Positions 35,453 through 45,490 of a stretch of DNA of 64,000 nucleotides are shown here, piece by piece. Origin of the DNA: Chitinophagaceae bacterium (lineage in GTDB: Bacteria; Bacteroidota; Bacteroidia; Chitinophagales; Chitinophagaceae). The translations under genes were made by a program, and so were the position numbers. The notes beneath the pieces are model-generated. The model ran no database searches. It saw only the letters and a program-made list of their open reading frames with translations, and was not told the DNA's origin. The number at the start of each line of letters is the position of its first letter. Within the stretch, counting starts at the first letter, position 1. The DNA lies in contig JADBXP010000027.1 in NCBI GenBank assembly GCA_020403455.1, forward strand, positions 1 through 64,000, written 5' to 3'.

Positions 35453-36622
35453 CTATTTCTGGCTGCTGATGTTGAAAACCAAGCCTACCCGTATGGTATT
35501 GGACAATGGATTGCGGGTAATGCCCGATCCCGAAGGGACCAAATAGGATAAATTCACCTGAAAAGCATCCATGCTAAAACCGGCACCCAGCGAAAAATAT
35601 TGGCGATTGCCTCTGGACTTGCTCTCATGAAAATAGCCACCCCGTACAAAAAACTGTTCGTTGTAGGCATATTCAGCTCCCAAAGAAACCTGCAAGGCAT
35701 CGAGCTGACTGGTTCCATCACTGAACGACTTGAACCAACTGGATACCACACCCGTACTTCTATAATTGGCGAGACTGGCAGAATCTGTACTGAAAACACC
35801 GGTGGCCGCCGGCAAAGAAGGCACCAACAACTTATTCACATCCATCCCTACCATGATGCGATTGTTGCCATCCATCACCTTTGTATAAGCCACGCCTATC
35901 CCTAAATTGGCAGGAATAAAATCCTTGTTGCGGGCATCATTCGTATAACCAATCTTGGCACCCAAATTCGCCAGCGTAATGCCCCAGGTCAATCCGGCAC
36001 CCGATTCATCCGTTCCATTGTAATACATCGAAACATCGCCCGCTACGGAAGTTCCCGCCCGGTACACCACTCCCGTTCCTACATCACCAATCACCAAACG
36101 GGAATTGATATAGCGCAAGGCCACACCCAAACTTATCTTATCACTGATGATGCGGGAATAACCGAGGTCTACCGAGAATTCACTGGGCCTGATATTGTTC
36201 AAAATGTTACCGGAAAAATCTGTGAGCTGAATGTTTCCCAGACTGAAAAAACGCAGGGAGGTAGAAACCGCCGACTCATCATTCAACTTGTGGTAACCTG
36301 CCAGACTGGCGAGATACACATCCGACAAACCGAGGTCTTTCAACCAGGGTGTATAATTCACGGCTACAGCCGTTTGATTTTTGGCAAAGGGAATCTTGGC
36401 CAGGTTCCAGAACGCTGCATTGGCATCCGGCGCAGTAGCAATCGACATGTCACCCATGCCGCCAGCCCGCGCATCGGGAGAAATTCGTAAAAAAGGTACA
36501 GCCGTAGAAACAATGTTGATGGAACTTGTCTGCGCAGTTAATGTCTGTGCAGCCAATAAAATCGCAGATAACAATACAGTTAACTGAAAAGAGAATCGAG
36601 AGGTAGTTTTCATCCTTCGCAT
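35453..36622 (-). CDS. porV: Type IX secretion system outer-membrane protein PorV
   Basis: A 389-residue protein with an N-terminal signal peptide (hydrophobic [15 protein letters not shown], cleavage after AQ) and a beta-barrel of the PorV/LptO (FadL-like) type. Barrel strands include [19 protein letters not shown] near the N-terminus, the family hallmark. PorV shuttles cargo from the Sov/SprA translocon to the PorU sortase and forms part of the attachment complex. A start at the second Met (MKTTSRF, 36613) is equally possible. It follows porU by 141 bp. The neighbourhood porU-porV with divergent gldJ matches what I recall for Flavobacterium. Confidence 0.9.
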   Translation of the reverse strand: MRRMKTTSRFSFQLTVLLSAILLAAQTLTAQTSSINIVSTAVPFLRISPDARAGGMGDMSIATAPDANAAFWNLAKIPFAKNQTAVAVNYTPWLKDLGLSDVYLASLAGYHKLNDESAVSTSLRFFSLGNIQLTDFSGNILNNIRPSEFSVDLGYSRIISDKISLGVALRYINSRLVIGDVGTGVVYRAGTSVAGDVSMYYNGTDESGAGLTWGITLANLGAKIGYTNDARNKDFIPANLGIGVAYTKVMDGNNRIMVGMDVNKLLVPSLPAATGVFSTDSASLANYRSTGVVSSWFKSFSDGTSQLDALQVSLGAEYAYNEQFFVRGGYFHESKSRGNRQYFSLGAGFSMDAFQVNLSYLVPSGSGITRNPLSNTIRVGLVFNISSQK

Positions 36623-36763
36623 TTTGATGTTTGCCTTCTAATAGAGCGGAAAAGTAATGCTTTCGTTGGCCGGTGTTCAGGTGTTTTCACTTAGTATTAA
36701 CAACCGGTTGTCGAGGCCTGCTTCTCCTGAAATGAGGGTAAAAATCAAATCATGCACGATGTT

Positions 36764-39700
36764 TTAGTTGCGAATCAGCCGGCCACTTGTCTGTAAGACA
36801 TTGTTGCCCGCATTTAATTTCAGGTGGTAAATATAAATACCTTTTGGCAGTTTTGCGCCATTGGCCCCGGTTCCGTCCCATTGTACCTGAATATTTCTGG
36901 TTCCGGAACTGCCAATATTGGTTCTTATCTGTCTCACCGGTCGGCCCATCACGTCAAAAATGTCGAGCTCGAGTTGGAGGGTCTTTCCGGGCTGGTTGTG
37001 CTCTATCGAAAAAGTAGTACCCTCAGAAAAAGGATTGGGGAAATTCATCACCCGCCCAAGGGTAAATTTCTCCTGCTTCCGTACCCAAAAACGCAGCGTT
37101 TTTTCAGATGAATTGTTCACCAGGTCCCATGCCTTGAGGCGAATCCTGTGTTCCCCTTCCTGCAACGCAGGCAACCGAAAACGAATGCTGCCGGCCGTGA
37201 ACCGATCTTTCTCTGCAGTATAAAAATCATTCAAAACCAACACCTCCCGTTCATTGTTATCCAACACGGCAGTGATGTCATGTCCGATCCCGTTGCCGGA
37301 AGTATTGATGCCAGAAGAGTCTGCCAGCAATGCAATCAACAAAGGTGTTTCATTCGTTATCCCATCTTCCCGGAAACTGGTATCGTTGAGGAAGAGGCGG
37401 ATGTTGGGACCCTCCCTGTCGTCATTGGGTGCGACCGAATTGCCTCCGATCCAGCGACTCGTATCTGCCCCCCCTGCATCGCTGTTTCCATTGGCGGCAT
37501 ACATCGTTATCCTCGCCTTACCTATCCCTGCCCTGATGTCTTTGGGCAGCATAAACCGCACTGTGAATTGTCCATTCTTTACCGTGGCCGTTCCCCTGAA
37601 CAAAAGGGCTGTTTGCTGGCGGAAGGTGGTGGTAAAACTACCGGGGCGATTGGCAAGGGTTTTCTGTTGCAGGGGCTGATCAAAAAAAGCTATCTCCAGG
37701 TTACCGTTCCAGTCGTTGAGGCGATTGCCTGTGCCGTCGGTGATCTCACCTTCACAGGTATAAGTACCTAATGCTCTTAGGGTGTCGGTGCCCGTATTTC
37801 CACTGATGCGGGTGAGACGTATCCGCTGGCGCGGGAAGGCCAAAGTCAGCGCCGGATCGCCCAGCAAAGTGAATTTCCGGTTGTTGAGCACATCCCCACT
37901 AGTGACCAGCGTATTGTTCTTGGCGCGCAAAACGGCATTGCCCAGGGTGGGATAATTGCCATCGGACTGTCGGTTCATCACTGCCCGCAAATACCGGTCA
38001 TTCATCTGTAAATTGCTGTAGGCAAACACAGCTCGCGTTGTCGTCATCAATGCTATACCACCCGTAGAATCTTGCTTGAGTACCCGATCACCGAGAGAAA
38101 AAATAGCCGGATTGTCATGCGGTGCAAAATCGCAACTGGCAGTGATGAACAAGGGCAGTCGATCGGGATTGTTGAAACGCCGGGCTTCCTCTGCAGTAAA
38201 CACTGCCTCTTCTGCCAGTCGGAAATAACTTCCATGTCCGGTGTAATTCACCAAAAGAGCTCCGCGAAAACACTGATTAACGATGGCTTCATTCACCAAC
38301 GGATAGCGATCCCCGCCACTACCACTCACCACCGGAAATGCATCGAGGTATAGCTTGTTGATGTTGATGTTTTCATTGACGCTGCGGGTCACTTCCGTCA
38401 TCTGCTCTGCATCATTGAGGTGCAGGTTATTGTCTTTATCATCTGCGATGAAGACACTGTTCATCCGCCAGGAACCTTGCGCTGCGGGCTGTCGGTAACG
38501 TATGATTTTATTGATCATCGTTGTGGCTTCTTCCGGCTTCGCCGCGGGCAATCTTCCGATGGCTATGTCCAATAACTGGTCGGATCGTTGTTCATTGAAG
38601 TCCTCTTGATCATCGAGCAATCCGAAAAAATCATCCGAAGTATAAGAGAACAAGGGATGCAGCGATTCATTGCCTTCCCATACAGGTACCAAGTTGAAAC
38701 CCCTCCCCTTTCTTCCGCGGTAATCAAAAGTTCCTCCTCCCAGCAGCAATAGGTATTGTGGCTTTTGTGCCGGATCGTTCCTGTACTTGTCGTAGTACAT
38801 TTTTACCCAGTCCCTCACTGCCACCGGATTCGGCTGTCCGCCAAACTCATGGTATATCTGCTCTGTCGTAACCAATGCGAAGCTGAGTCCATCCTGCCGG
38901 GCATGGTGCTCTGCCAGGCGTCTTGCTTCCCCCAGCAAGGATGCATGGGTTACCACGAGCAACTGTGCAGGTGTGCTGTTGTGCAGGTTTTGGTTGGCAA
39001 CCCTTCCCACCAAAACCGGCTCGGGTAAGCCTGCGGGAATCGCAGCCACATATTCGCGCAATACGGAAGCATCCTGCACCCAGCGCAGTACCGTTCCGGT
39101 AGTGGTTCCATTCATTTTAATGGGTTCGAGCGGATTACTTACCTCCCAAACCACTGCTGCTCCGGTTGCCGGTGCCTGCTGTATTTCAAAGGCAGCAATG
39201 TTGCCCGGTGCAACCGAACGGGTATCGCGGAACGAGAAGAAGGATTGTCCATTAAAATTCAACTGCCTTCTGGCAAAGATCTCCAGCCAATCGATCCATC
39301 CGGTTACAGCACCGGAACCGCTGAGTTGAAACTGCAGATTAATGGCGGAGGAGTTTGCTTGAAAATTAATTCTTTGCTCTACTGCGTTGGCATATTGATC
39401 GAGGAATTGGCCGCCCACTGCCGGAAGGGGTATGTTTTGCAGTGTTTGTCCGGCCTGCACTACCCGCATCAGAGCAGCATTGCCTACTGACCTGGCAGCC
39501 AGGCGGGTGGCGAGGGTAACGGGTTCGCTCAGCACCAGGCCGGGGAGGTTGAAAGTAAAATTCCGCTGCAGGCTTTGTCCGGGCTGCGTGCCCATCACGT
39601 TTCCCCACCAGTCCTTTCCACTGCCCAAAAAATTGTCTTCATCTGTTTCCAAAAAAATTCTTTCATCCATTTCCCGAACAATACTGGTCGGCTGCGCATT

Positions 39701-40183
39701 TACATTGGCTGTGCTGATGCGTTTGCCCACACCACCGATCTTGAGATAATAGTAAGCGGTATCGGCATATAGATTGAGGCGGTGTTGCCAGTTGCGTCCG
39801 GTGGCATCAGCTTCCCAGTGGTGTGGACCTCTGGCATAAAACAACAGATAATCTGTTCCGCTGAAAATGCCATCCCCTCCATCTATGACCTCTATTGCAT
39901 TTTCTGTCAGATCATCTGCCCGGCTTGGGCGATTGGCTTCCGGCAGCATGCCGCCCCCATTGCCATACAACCGAATGGAATTACTGGAAAGATTCGTCGT
40001 AGTGATGCCCGCTGCTGTAAGCCAGGATGCACTGATCTTGTAAACGCCTTCGCGGGTAACGCCCATCTTCCACCAGTTACCCTCTGCCAATACCGATTGA
40101 GGGGCATAGGTGCGCTGTGCCTGAAGGCCGGACAAGAGCATACAACAGCCGACCATGGTTCCCCCAAAAAACTTTTTCAGCAT
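36764..40183 (-). CDS. porU: Type IX secretion system C-terminal signal peptidase/sortase PorU
   Basis: An 1139-residue secreted gingipain-like (C25) cysteine protease. The signal peptide is followed by a long beta-rich region to about residue 400 and the caspase-like domain at about 405-770. The catalytic dyad is His650 in VNYTGHGS and Cys684 in FITASCDFAPHD. The last 95 residues, from RVMNFPNPFSEGTTFSI to the end with KGIYIYHLKL, are a type A T9SS sorting domain. PorU removes the sorting domain of cargo and couples the protein to anionic lipopolysaccharide on the cell surface. It is divergent from gldJ across about 190 bp that must hold both promoters. Confidence 0.95.
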   Translation of the reverse strand: MLKKFFGGTMVGCCMLLSGLQAQRTYAPQSVLAEGNWWKMGVTREGVYKISASWLTAAGITTTNLSSNSIRLYGNGGGMLPEANRPSRADDLTENAIEVIDGGDGIFSGTDYLLFYARGPHHWEADATGRNWQHRLNLYADTAYYYLKIGGVGKRISTANVNAQPTSIVREMDERIFLETDEDNFLGSGKDWWGNVMGTQPGQSLQRNFTFNLPGLVLSEPVTLATRLAARSVGNAALMRVVQAGQTLQNIPLPAVGGQFLDQYANAVEQRINFQANSSAINLQFQLSGSGAVTGWIDWLEIFARRQLNFNGQSFFSFRDTRSVAPGNIAAFEIQQAPATGAAVVWEVSNPLEPIKMNGTTTGTVLRWVQDASVLREYVAAIPAGLPEPVLVGRVANQNLHNSTPAQLLVVTHASLLGEARRLAEHHARQDGLSFALVTTEQIYHEFGGQPNPVAVRDWVKMYYDKYRNDPAQKPQYLLLLGGGTFDYRGRKGRGFNLVPVWEGNESLHPLFSYTSDDFFGLLDDQEDFNEQRSDQLLDIAIGRLPAAKPEEATTMINKIIRYRQPAAQGSWRMNSVFIADDKDNNLHLNDAEQMTEVTRSVNENININKLYLDAFPVVSGSGGDRYPLVNEAIVNQCFRGALLVNYTGHGSYFRLAEEAVFTAEEARRFNNPDRLPLFITASCDFAPHDNPAIFSLGDRVLKQDSTGGIALMTTTRAVFAYSNLQMNDRYLRAVMNRQSDGNYPTLGNAVLRAKNNTLVTSGDVLNNRKFTLLGDPALTLAFPRQRIRLTRISGNTGTDTLRALGTYTCEGEITDGTGNRLNDWNGNLEIAFFDQPLQQKTLANRPGSFTTTFRQQTALLFRGTATVKNGQFTVRFMLPKDIRAGIGKARITMYAANGNSDAGGADTSRWIGGNSVAPNDDREGPNIRLFLNDTSFREDGITNETPLLIALLADSSGINTSGNGIGHDITAVLDNNEREVLVLNDFYTAEKDRFTAGSIRFRLPALQEGEHRIRLKAWDLVNNSSEKTLRFWVRKQEKFTLGRVMNFPNPFSEGTTFSIEHNQPGKTLQLELDIFDVMGRPVRQIRTNIGSSGTRNIQVQWDGTGANGAKLPKGIYIYHLKLNAGNNVLQTSGRLIRN

Positions 40184-40370
40184 CGATTAAAAGTAGACAA
40201 ATAATAAGCCGGAAGGCGTTTACGTTATATGTTAACAGAGTTAAAATTAGGTTTTTGATAACAAAGTCCGGGTGCTCTTAACATAAGCTCCCAAGCTAAA
40301 CTATTTATATTCGCATCGGTATATTCATTCAATAAACGTGAAAACCGCCATTCAATTCAATTTTAGTACC

Positions 40371-41939
40371 ATGAAACTTATTTCCTACATCGGCAAAGCC
40401 ATGGCTTGTGTGCTTGTTTTGGGATCATTTTCTGCCTGTAAGATTTTTTCCAAGAAGCCGGAGAAATCGGCTGTTACCGGCTGGAATTACAATGACAAGG
40501 CAATGGGCAACTTCAATGTGATGAAGCCCAAGGACATCAACACGGCTCCCGGTCTCGTGTTTGTGCAGGGTGGTACTTTTACCATGGGTGCTACTCAGGA
40601 AGATGTGATGGCAGACTGGAACAATGCGCCTAGAAGGGTGACTGTGAACTCTTTCTTTATCGATAAAACGGAAGTGGCCAATGTGCACTACCGGGAGTAC
40701 CTCTACTGGCTGGAGAATGTGTTTGGCACCGCCGGCATGGATACCATAGTAGCGGAAGCCTATCCTGATACAGCAGTATGGCGCGAAAACCTGGCTTTCA
40801 ATGAGCCGATGGTGGAATATTATTTCCGTCACCCTGCTTACAATTACTACCCGGTGGTAGGGGTAAGCTGGAGACAGGCCAATGACTTCTGTATTTGGAG
40901 AACGGACCGAGTGAATGAGATCACTGCTATGAAAAAGGGTTTCCTCGATCCGAAAACACAGATCAAAAAAGAATTGAATGGTTCAGGTTCTGATAACTTC
41001 AATACCAAGGCTTATTTGTTGGGTGAATACCAGGCAACGCCCGGAAAAGAAGTTACCTCTAAGAAAAACCCGCTAACAGATGCCCAGGGTCGCCCCAGAA
41101 CTGTTATCAAAGTAGAAGATGGAATTCTTTATGGAGACTATCGCCTTCCAACAGAAGCTGAGTGGGAGTATGCGGCTTATGGTTATATGATGCAGAATCC
41201 GCAAAGAAAAATGAAGGGCTCTCCTAACCGTGGTGAAGAAATGATCAAGAACAAACAAGTTTATGCCTGGAAAAATGAGGGCTATGATAACCTTCGTTAT
41301 ACCCAGAAAGGCAAGCTGCAGGGTTCTTTCATGGCTAACTTCAAGCGGGGTGCGGGTGACTACATGGGTGTTGCAGGTGGCTTGAACGATAATGCTGCCG
41401 GTCCTGCACAGGTGGATACCTACTACCCCAATGGTTTTGGTATCTATAACATGAGTGGTAACGTAAACGAGTGGGTGCAGGATGTATTCCGTCCGATCAT
41501 GAATTCGAATGACAATGACCTGAATCCTTTCCGTGGTAACGTATTTCAAAAAATTGATATGACGGGAGGCCAGGGAAGTCTGCGTGATGACAAGGGGCGT
41601 ATCAAAATGACACCGCAGACCGACGATGAATTGAAAAATCGTACCAATTATAGAAAAGCTTATGCGATCAATTATCTCGATGGTGATTCTTCCAGCAGTG
41701 CGGAGTATAATTATGGAGTAAGTACGCTGATTTCCGACAAATCACGTGTGTACAAGGGAGGAAGCTGGAATGACATGCCTTACTGGTTAAGTCCCGGAAC
41801 CCGCCGCTATGTGGATGAAACGATTCAATCGAATACCATCGGTTTCCGTTGTGCCATGTCGCATTTTGGTTCACCGGAAGGAACCGGCGCTAAGAACAAA
41901 GCCGGCCTCTTCTTCCCCACCAGAAGGAACAAGCGCTAA
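40371..41939 (+). CDS. gldJ: Gliding-motility/T9SS lipoprotein GldJ
   Basis: A 522-residue lipoprotein of the formylglycine-generating-enzyme (SUMF1-like) fold. The start is set at ATG 40371, which gives a clean signal peptide with lipobox GSFSAC (Cys23); a GTG start 33 bp upstream is less likely. PGLVFVQGGTFTMGA, FFIDKTEVANVHYREYL, GNVNEWVQDVF and YKGGSWNDMPYWLSPG are typical of GldJ/GldK. GldJ is needed for gliding and for stability of the T9SS ring (GldK/GldN). Being divergent from porU and porV suits a shared T9SS role. A strong terminator follows at 41961. Confidence 0.93.
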   Translation: MKLISYIGKAMACVLVLGSFSACKIFSKKPEKSAVTGWNYNDKAMGNFNVMKPKDINTAPGLVFVQGGTFTMGATQEDVMADWNNAPRRVTVNSFFIDKTEVANVHYREYLYWLENVFGTAGMDTIVAEAYPDTAVWRENLAFNEPMVEYYFRHPAYNYYPVVGVSWRQANDFCIWRTDRVNEITAMKKGFLDPKTQIKKELNGSGSDNFNTKAYLLGEYQATPGKEVTSKKNPLTDAQGRPRTVIKVEDGILYGDYRLPTEAEWEYAAYGYMMQNPQRKMKGSPNRGEEMIKNKQVYAWKNEGYDNLRYTQKGKLQGSFMANFKRGAGDYMGVAGGLNDNAAGPAQVDTYYPNGFGIYNMSGNVNEWVQDVFRPIMNSNDNDLNPFRGNVFQKIDMTGGQGSLRDDKGRIKMTPQTDDELKNRTNYRKAYAINYLDGDSSSSAEYNYGVSTLISDKSRVYKGGSWNDMPYWLSPGTRRYVDETIQSNTIGFRCAMSHFGSPEGTGAKNKAGLFFPTRRNKR

Positions 41940-41960
41940 AAAGTATTTTCAACATTTTAA

Positions 41961-41990
41961 AAATCCGTACAACCCCGTACGGATTTTTTT
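41961..41990 (+). terminator. Rho-independent terminator after gldJ
   Basis: AAATCCGTAC and GTACGGATTT pair across an AACCCC loop and are followed by a run of T. It lies 22 bp after the gldJ stop and ahead of murF. Confidence 0.9.
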
Positions 41991-42041
41991 ATTCCTATAC
42001 ATTACCATTCAGCAGGTGCTTGATAATCTATAAATTGCAGC

Positions 42042-43325
42042 ATGGATATAGTTGGCTTGTATGAACTTTTTTTGGCGCATCCCTTGGTATCCACCGATAC
42101 CAGAAATCTGGTGCCTGGAAGTATCTATGTGGCATTGAAAGGAGAGAACTTCAATGGCAACCGATTTGCCTTGCAGGCGCTGGAACAGGGGGCCACTTAT
42201 GCCATTGTAGATGAGCCAATCGATGGTCATCATGAACGAATCATACAGGTGGAGGATGCATTGCAGACCCTCCAGGAATTAGCCGGCTACCATCGCCGTC
42301 AATTTTCTATACCCTTTATTGCGATTACGGGCAGCAATGGCAAGACCACTACCAAGGAGTTGGTGTCTGCGGTGCTGGCCTCTCATTTCAATACCTATAC
42401 TACACAAGGCAACCTGAACAACCACATAGGCATACCCCTCACTTTGTTGCGTGTTGGAAAGGATGCTGAGATGGCGGTGATCGAAATGGGTGCCAATCAC
42501 CAACAGGAAATTGCCGGCTACTGTAAATATGTGCAGCCCACCCATGGCATCATCACCAACTGTGCAAAAGCACACCTGGAGGGCTTTGGCGGAATCGAAG
42601 GGGTAAGAAAAGGCAAGGGAGAATTATTTGATTTTTTGTCCGGACATGATGGTACTGCCTTTGCTTTTGCCGATTATGATTATTTACAATCGATGTCTTT
42701 GGCTGTGCCTCATGTGATCTGGTATGGCACCGGCAAGGGATTGATACAGGGGAAGGAAATCAGCAGTTCGCCTTTTCTAACCATTCAGACAAAGGGTGCG
42801 GTAGAGATGAAACTGACCACCCAATTGGTAGGCAGTTATAATCTGCCGAATGTATTGTGTGCCGTCACTGTAGGACATTTTTTCGGCGTACCGCCGGAAA
42901 AGATACAGCAGGCGATCGAAAACTATACGCCCACGAACAGCCGTTCACAATGGATGAACTGGCACGGCAATCAGGTAATACTGGATGCCTACAATGCCAA
43001 TCCTTCCAGCATGAAGCTGGCGATAGAAAATTTTTCTCGACAGCCGGGTGAAAGGAAAATATTGTTGTTGGGGGCTATGAAAGAATTGGGGGAAGAAAGT
43101 CTGGCTGAGCACCGGGCATTGGTAACCCTGATTCAATCCCTTCAATTGAAGGAAGTCGTTTTGGTGGGTGGTGATTTTGGAGCGATAGACCATCCCTTTC
43201 AATATTTTGATGATGCAGTGAGTGCAGGAAGATGGTTGAGGGAACAGCAATTGCAGGGTGCTTTATTGTTGGTGAAGGGATCGCGCAGCTTGCAAATGGA
43301 AAAAGTATTGGCTGATACGAACTAA
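42042..43325 (+). CDS. murF: UDP-N-acetylmuramoyl-tripeptide--D-alanyl-D-alanine ligase
   Basis: A 427-residue Mur ligase that adds D-Ala-D-Ala to the UDP-MurNAc tripeptide in the cytoplasm. The N-terminal domain recognises uracil (STDTRNLVPGSIYVALKG), the P-loop is AITGSNGKTTTKELV near residue 90, and the central domain has AVIEMGANHQQEIAGY and THGIITNCAKAHLEGFG. The C-terminal domain has DAYNANPSSMKLAIENF. Length is slightly below proteobacterial MurF but normal for Bacteroidota. It lies outside any dcw cluster. It starts 52 bp after the gldJ terminator, so it has its own promoter. Confidence 0.95.
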   Translation: MDIVGLYELFLAHPLVSTDTRNLVPGSIYVALKGENFNGNRFALQALEQGATYAIVDEPIDGHHERIIQVEDALQTLQELAGYHRRQFSIPFIAITGSNGKTTTKELVSAVLASHFNTYTTQGNLNNHIGIPLTLLRVGKDAEMAVIEMGANHQQEIAGYCKYVQPTHGIITNCAKAHLEGFGGIEGVRKGKGELFDFLSGHDGTAFAFADYDYLQSMSLAVPHVIWYGTGKGLIQGKEISSSPFLTIQTKGAVEMKLTTQLVGSYNLPNVLCAVTVGHFFGVPPEKIQQAIENYTPTNSRSQWMNWHGNQVILDAYNANPSSMKLAIENFSRQPGERKILLLGAMKELGEESLAEHRALVTLIQSLQLKEVVLVGGDFGAIDHPFQYFDDAVSAGRWLREQQLQGALLLVKGSRSLQMEKVLADTN

Positions 43326-43412
43326 GAAATAGAATTATATTGATGATGCATGTAAAAATCGCATGCCCCTTGTTGCGGAATCTTTTTACATTCATGTCTT
43401 GAATAAAACTGC

Positions 43413-43883
43413 ATGTCCAGATCTACCGGCTTATCCAACTCCCTGCATTATTTAAAGTCAACCTTACAGAATAAATGTCCCCGCTGCCGGGAGGGAAATC
43501 TCTTTGTGAGTCAGCAACCCTATCGATTGAAAGATGGATTAAAAATGCATGAGCATTGTCCGGTCTGTGGCCAGCCAACGGAGATAGAAGTTGGATTTTA
43601 TTATGGCACCGGCTATGTCAGTTATGCGTTGAGCATTGCTTATATTGTCAGCAGTTTTGTAGCGTGGAAGGTATTGATTGGGGTGACATTTGCCATTGAT
43701 GACACCAGAATTTTTTATTGGATGGGGACGGTCGTTGTGACCTTGTTTGCTTTGCAGCCCATGCTGATGAGATTTTCCCGCAGTCTCTGGCTCAGTTGGT
43801 TTGTGCGCTATGACCCCAACTGGTGGGAACACGAATTGAAGAAACCCGAACGTTTGGTTGAGAAACACAAGAACAACTGGTGA
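43413..43883 (+). CDS. DUF983 family membrane protein
   Basis: A 156-residue protein. Two CxxC pairs, in CPRCREGNLF near residue 25 and CPVCGQPTEIEVGFYYGTGY near residue 50, form a zinc-ribbon-like N-terminus. About two transmembrane helices follow (YALSIAYIVSSFVAW and a second near residue 105) and then a short charged tail. The pattern is that of DUF983, whose function is unknown. It follows murF by 87 bp on the same strand and may be cotranscribed. Confidence 0.85.
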   Translation: MSRSTGLSNSLHYLKSTLQNKCPRCREGNLFVSQQPYRLKDGLKMHEHCPVCGQPTEIEVGFYYGTGYVSYALSIAYIVSSFVAWKVLIGVTFAIDDTRIFYWMGTVVVTLFALQPMLMRFSRSLWLSWFVRYDPNWWEHELKKPERLVEKHKNNW

Positions 43884-43899
43884 ATAAAAATTCACATAA

Positions 43900-43928
43900 A
43901 AAAATCCCTGCATTGTGCAGGGATTTTT
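43900..43928. terminator. Bidirectional hairpin terminator between convergent genes
   Basis: AAAAATCCCTGCA and TGCAGGGATTTTT pair around a TTG loop, with A- and T-runs on both flanks. It can therefore end transcripts of the DUF983 gene on the plus strand and of the lipoprotein gene on the minus strand, which stop 17 bp before and 28 bp after it. Confidence 0.9.
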
Positions 43929-43955
43929 CAGAAGTGTTATAACTATTAATTCTAC

Positions 43956-45437
43956 TTAGAGGTTAATGAATCTCGTCCAACCTTTCCACCAATTCGCATC
44001 AACACCGGCAGCATCGCAGGCACCACGGAAAGGAACCGAGCGGAATCCGGTTAATTTAGGGTCTGTGAATCTTGCTCCTGTCAATATCGGCTGGTTGCCG
44101 TTGCTTCCTCCGAAGGGGAGAAAGTCCGGTGCGGTGTAATTGAATGGAGCGATGAGTCTTGTTTCAGCTACGGTAGCCAGAACAACGTTTCCAAAAGCAG
44201 AATTGGAGAATCTATTCACGACTGAATCTCTGTTCCAGGCCATCGGGTTAGCAGTGGAAGCGATGAAGGCATAAGAGGTCAGGTCAGTTCCGGTTTCCGG
44301 TCCGCAACCGGCGATGGTATTGTTTTTAAAACGTGTGGTACTGTCGATGATGTTGTTCTCCATTCCACGACCATTGCGTGAATCGATCAACAATCCCTGC
44401 GGCCATCCGAGGAAGATCGAATTGAAAATACTTACTCCCGTATTTCTTCTCAGGTGAGCTGCTGCCAGGTACAAACTATTGCCTCTGTTCGCAAGGGTAG
44501 CACGCGGACCGATGGCAGTTACGTTGCTGAATACAGCTCTTGTTTGTGGTGTATTTACAGAACCATTGGGATCGTTGTCGCACTCGAATGCTTCACTGCG
44601 CGAAATGTCGGCAATGCTTGAATCGCGAAGAATGATGGCAAACTGAACTCTACCGCTGTAACCATTGTCACAGTCCAGGTCATCATCCTGCGTTTTGTAA
44701 GCAATCAGGTGTGCACAGTTCACTGTTCCACCAAACCATTCGAAGGCATCATCTTTGGCATAAGTAACCTGCACATAATCTACTACAGTTTTTCTTCCCA
44801 CAGCAGCCATGGTAAGACTATTGATCTCCTTATCAGGCTGATAGGCATAGCCAGCATATTCGATGCGAACATAGCGCAGCACTCCTGAACTATCATCATC
44901 ATTCGGTGTAGTACCACCCCCTGCGATACCATCACCAAATGCATTGTCAATACCTCCTTCTACCTGAAGAGTTCCGGGACCGGTAAGAACACCGGGTATA
45001 GATCCGGAAAAAGTAGAATTGACACTTGCTTTACCCAATATGATAATTCCACCCCAGTCTCCTGAACGTGGTACAGGTGAATTAGAAGTGAATACAATGG
45101 GATTTTCCTGGGTACCATCGGCTACAATTTTTGCACCACGGGTAATCACCAGCGCAGCCACGTTGCTTCCCTGAAAATCACCTTTAACGGTTACGCCGGG
45201 CTCAACGCGCATGGTAGCATTGTTCACCATGTAAACAATACCGGAAAGAATGTAGTTATTACCGGCTTTCAATACAGTGTCTTTGTCAATACGACCTCTG
45301 ATCGTGATGGTTTGGCCTGTAACAGGACCGGGATTAACTGGTACTACTGTTGTTGTACCTCCGTCCATTTCGATTTTGCGGCAGGAGGAGATTACAACGA
45401 TGGTAAGTACTAAACTGAGGGTGAGCAACTTTTTCAT
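43956..45437 (-). CDS. Surface lipoprotein with beta-helix-like repeats, partner of the TonB receptor
   Basis: A 493-residue lipoprotein with the lipobox VISSC at Cys19. The chain opens with TITIRGRIDKDTVLKAGNNY and TMRVEPGVTVKGDFQGSNVA, and continues with turn-rich strands (ADGTQENPIVFTSNSP, GDWGGIIILGKA, LRYVRIEYAGYAYQPDKEIN). This suggests a right-handed beta-helix. Homologues are widespread in Bacteroidota as uncharacterised proteins beside TonB-dependent receptors. Its gene is 53 bp downstream of the receptor on the same strand, so it probably captures the ligand for that receptor. The ligand is not known. Confidence 0.75.
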   Translation of the reverse strand: MKKLLTLSLVLTIVVISSCRKIEMDGGTTTVVPVNPGPVTGQTITIRGRIDKDTVLKAGNNYILSGIVYMVNNATMRVEPGVTVKGDFQGSNVAALVITRGAKIVADGTQENPIVFTSNSPVPRSGDWGGIIILGKASVNSTFSGSIPGVLTGPGTLQVEGGIDNAFGDGIAGGGTTPNDDDSSGVLRYVRIEYAGYAYQPDKEINSLTMAAVGRKTVVDYVQVTYAKDDAFEWFGGTVNCAHLIAYKTQDDDLDCDNGYSGRVQFAIILRDSSIADISRSEAFECDNDPNGSVNTPQTRAVFSNVTAIGPRATLANRGNSLYLAAAHLRRNTGVSIFNSIFLGWPQGLLIDSRNGRGMENNIIDSTTRFKNNTIAGCGPETGTDLTSYAFIASTANPMAWNRDSVVNRFSNSAFGNVVLATVAETRLIAPFNYTAPDFLPFGGSNGNQPILTGARFTDPKLTGFRSVPFRGACDAAGVDANWWKGWTRFINL

Positions 45438-45490
45438 GGTAGTTGATTTATCGAAGTGGTTGTTTTTTTATGATGATTGTTTGACTTGAA

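Noticed and set aside
35079..35546. 155-codon plus-strand frame over ispF and porV
   Set aside because: It is antisense to two well-supported genes and rich in Pro and His, as expected for a shadow frame.
37148..37771. 207-codon plus-strand frame inside porU
   Set aside because: Antisense to the PorU coding region, without family resemblance; it reflects the codon bias of the true gene.
40338..40370. GTG start for gldJ
   Set aside because: The ATG at 40371 gives a proper lipoprotein signal with Cys23; the upstream extension adds polar residues before the signal peptide.
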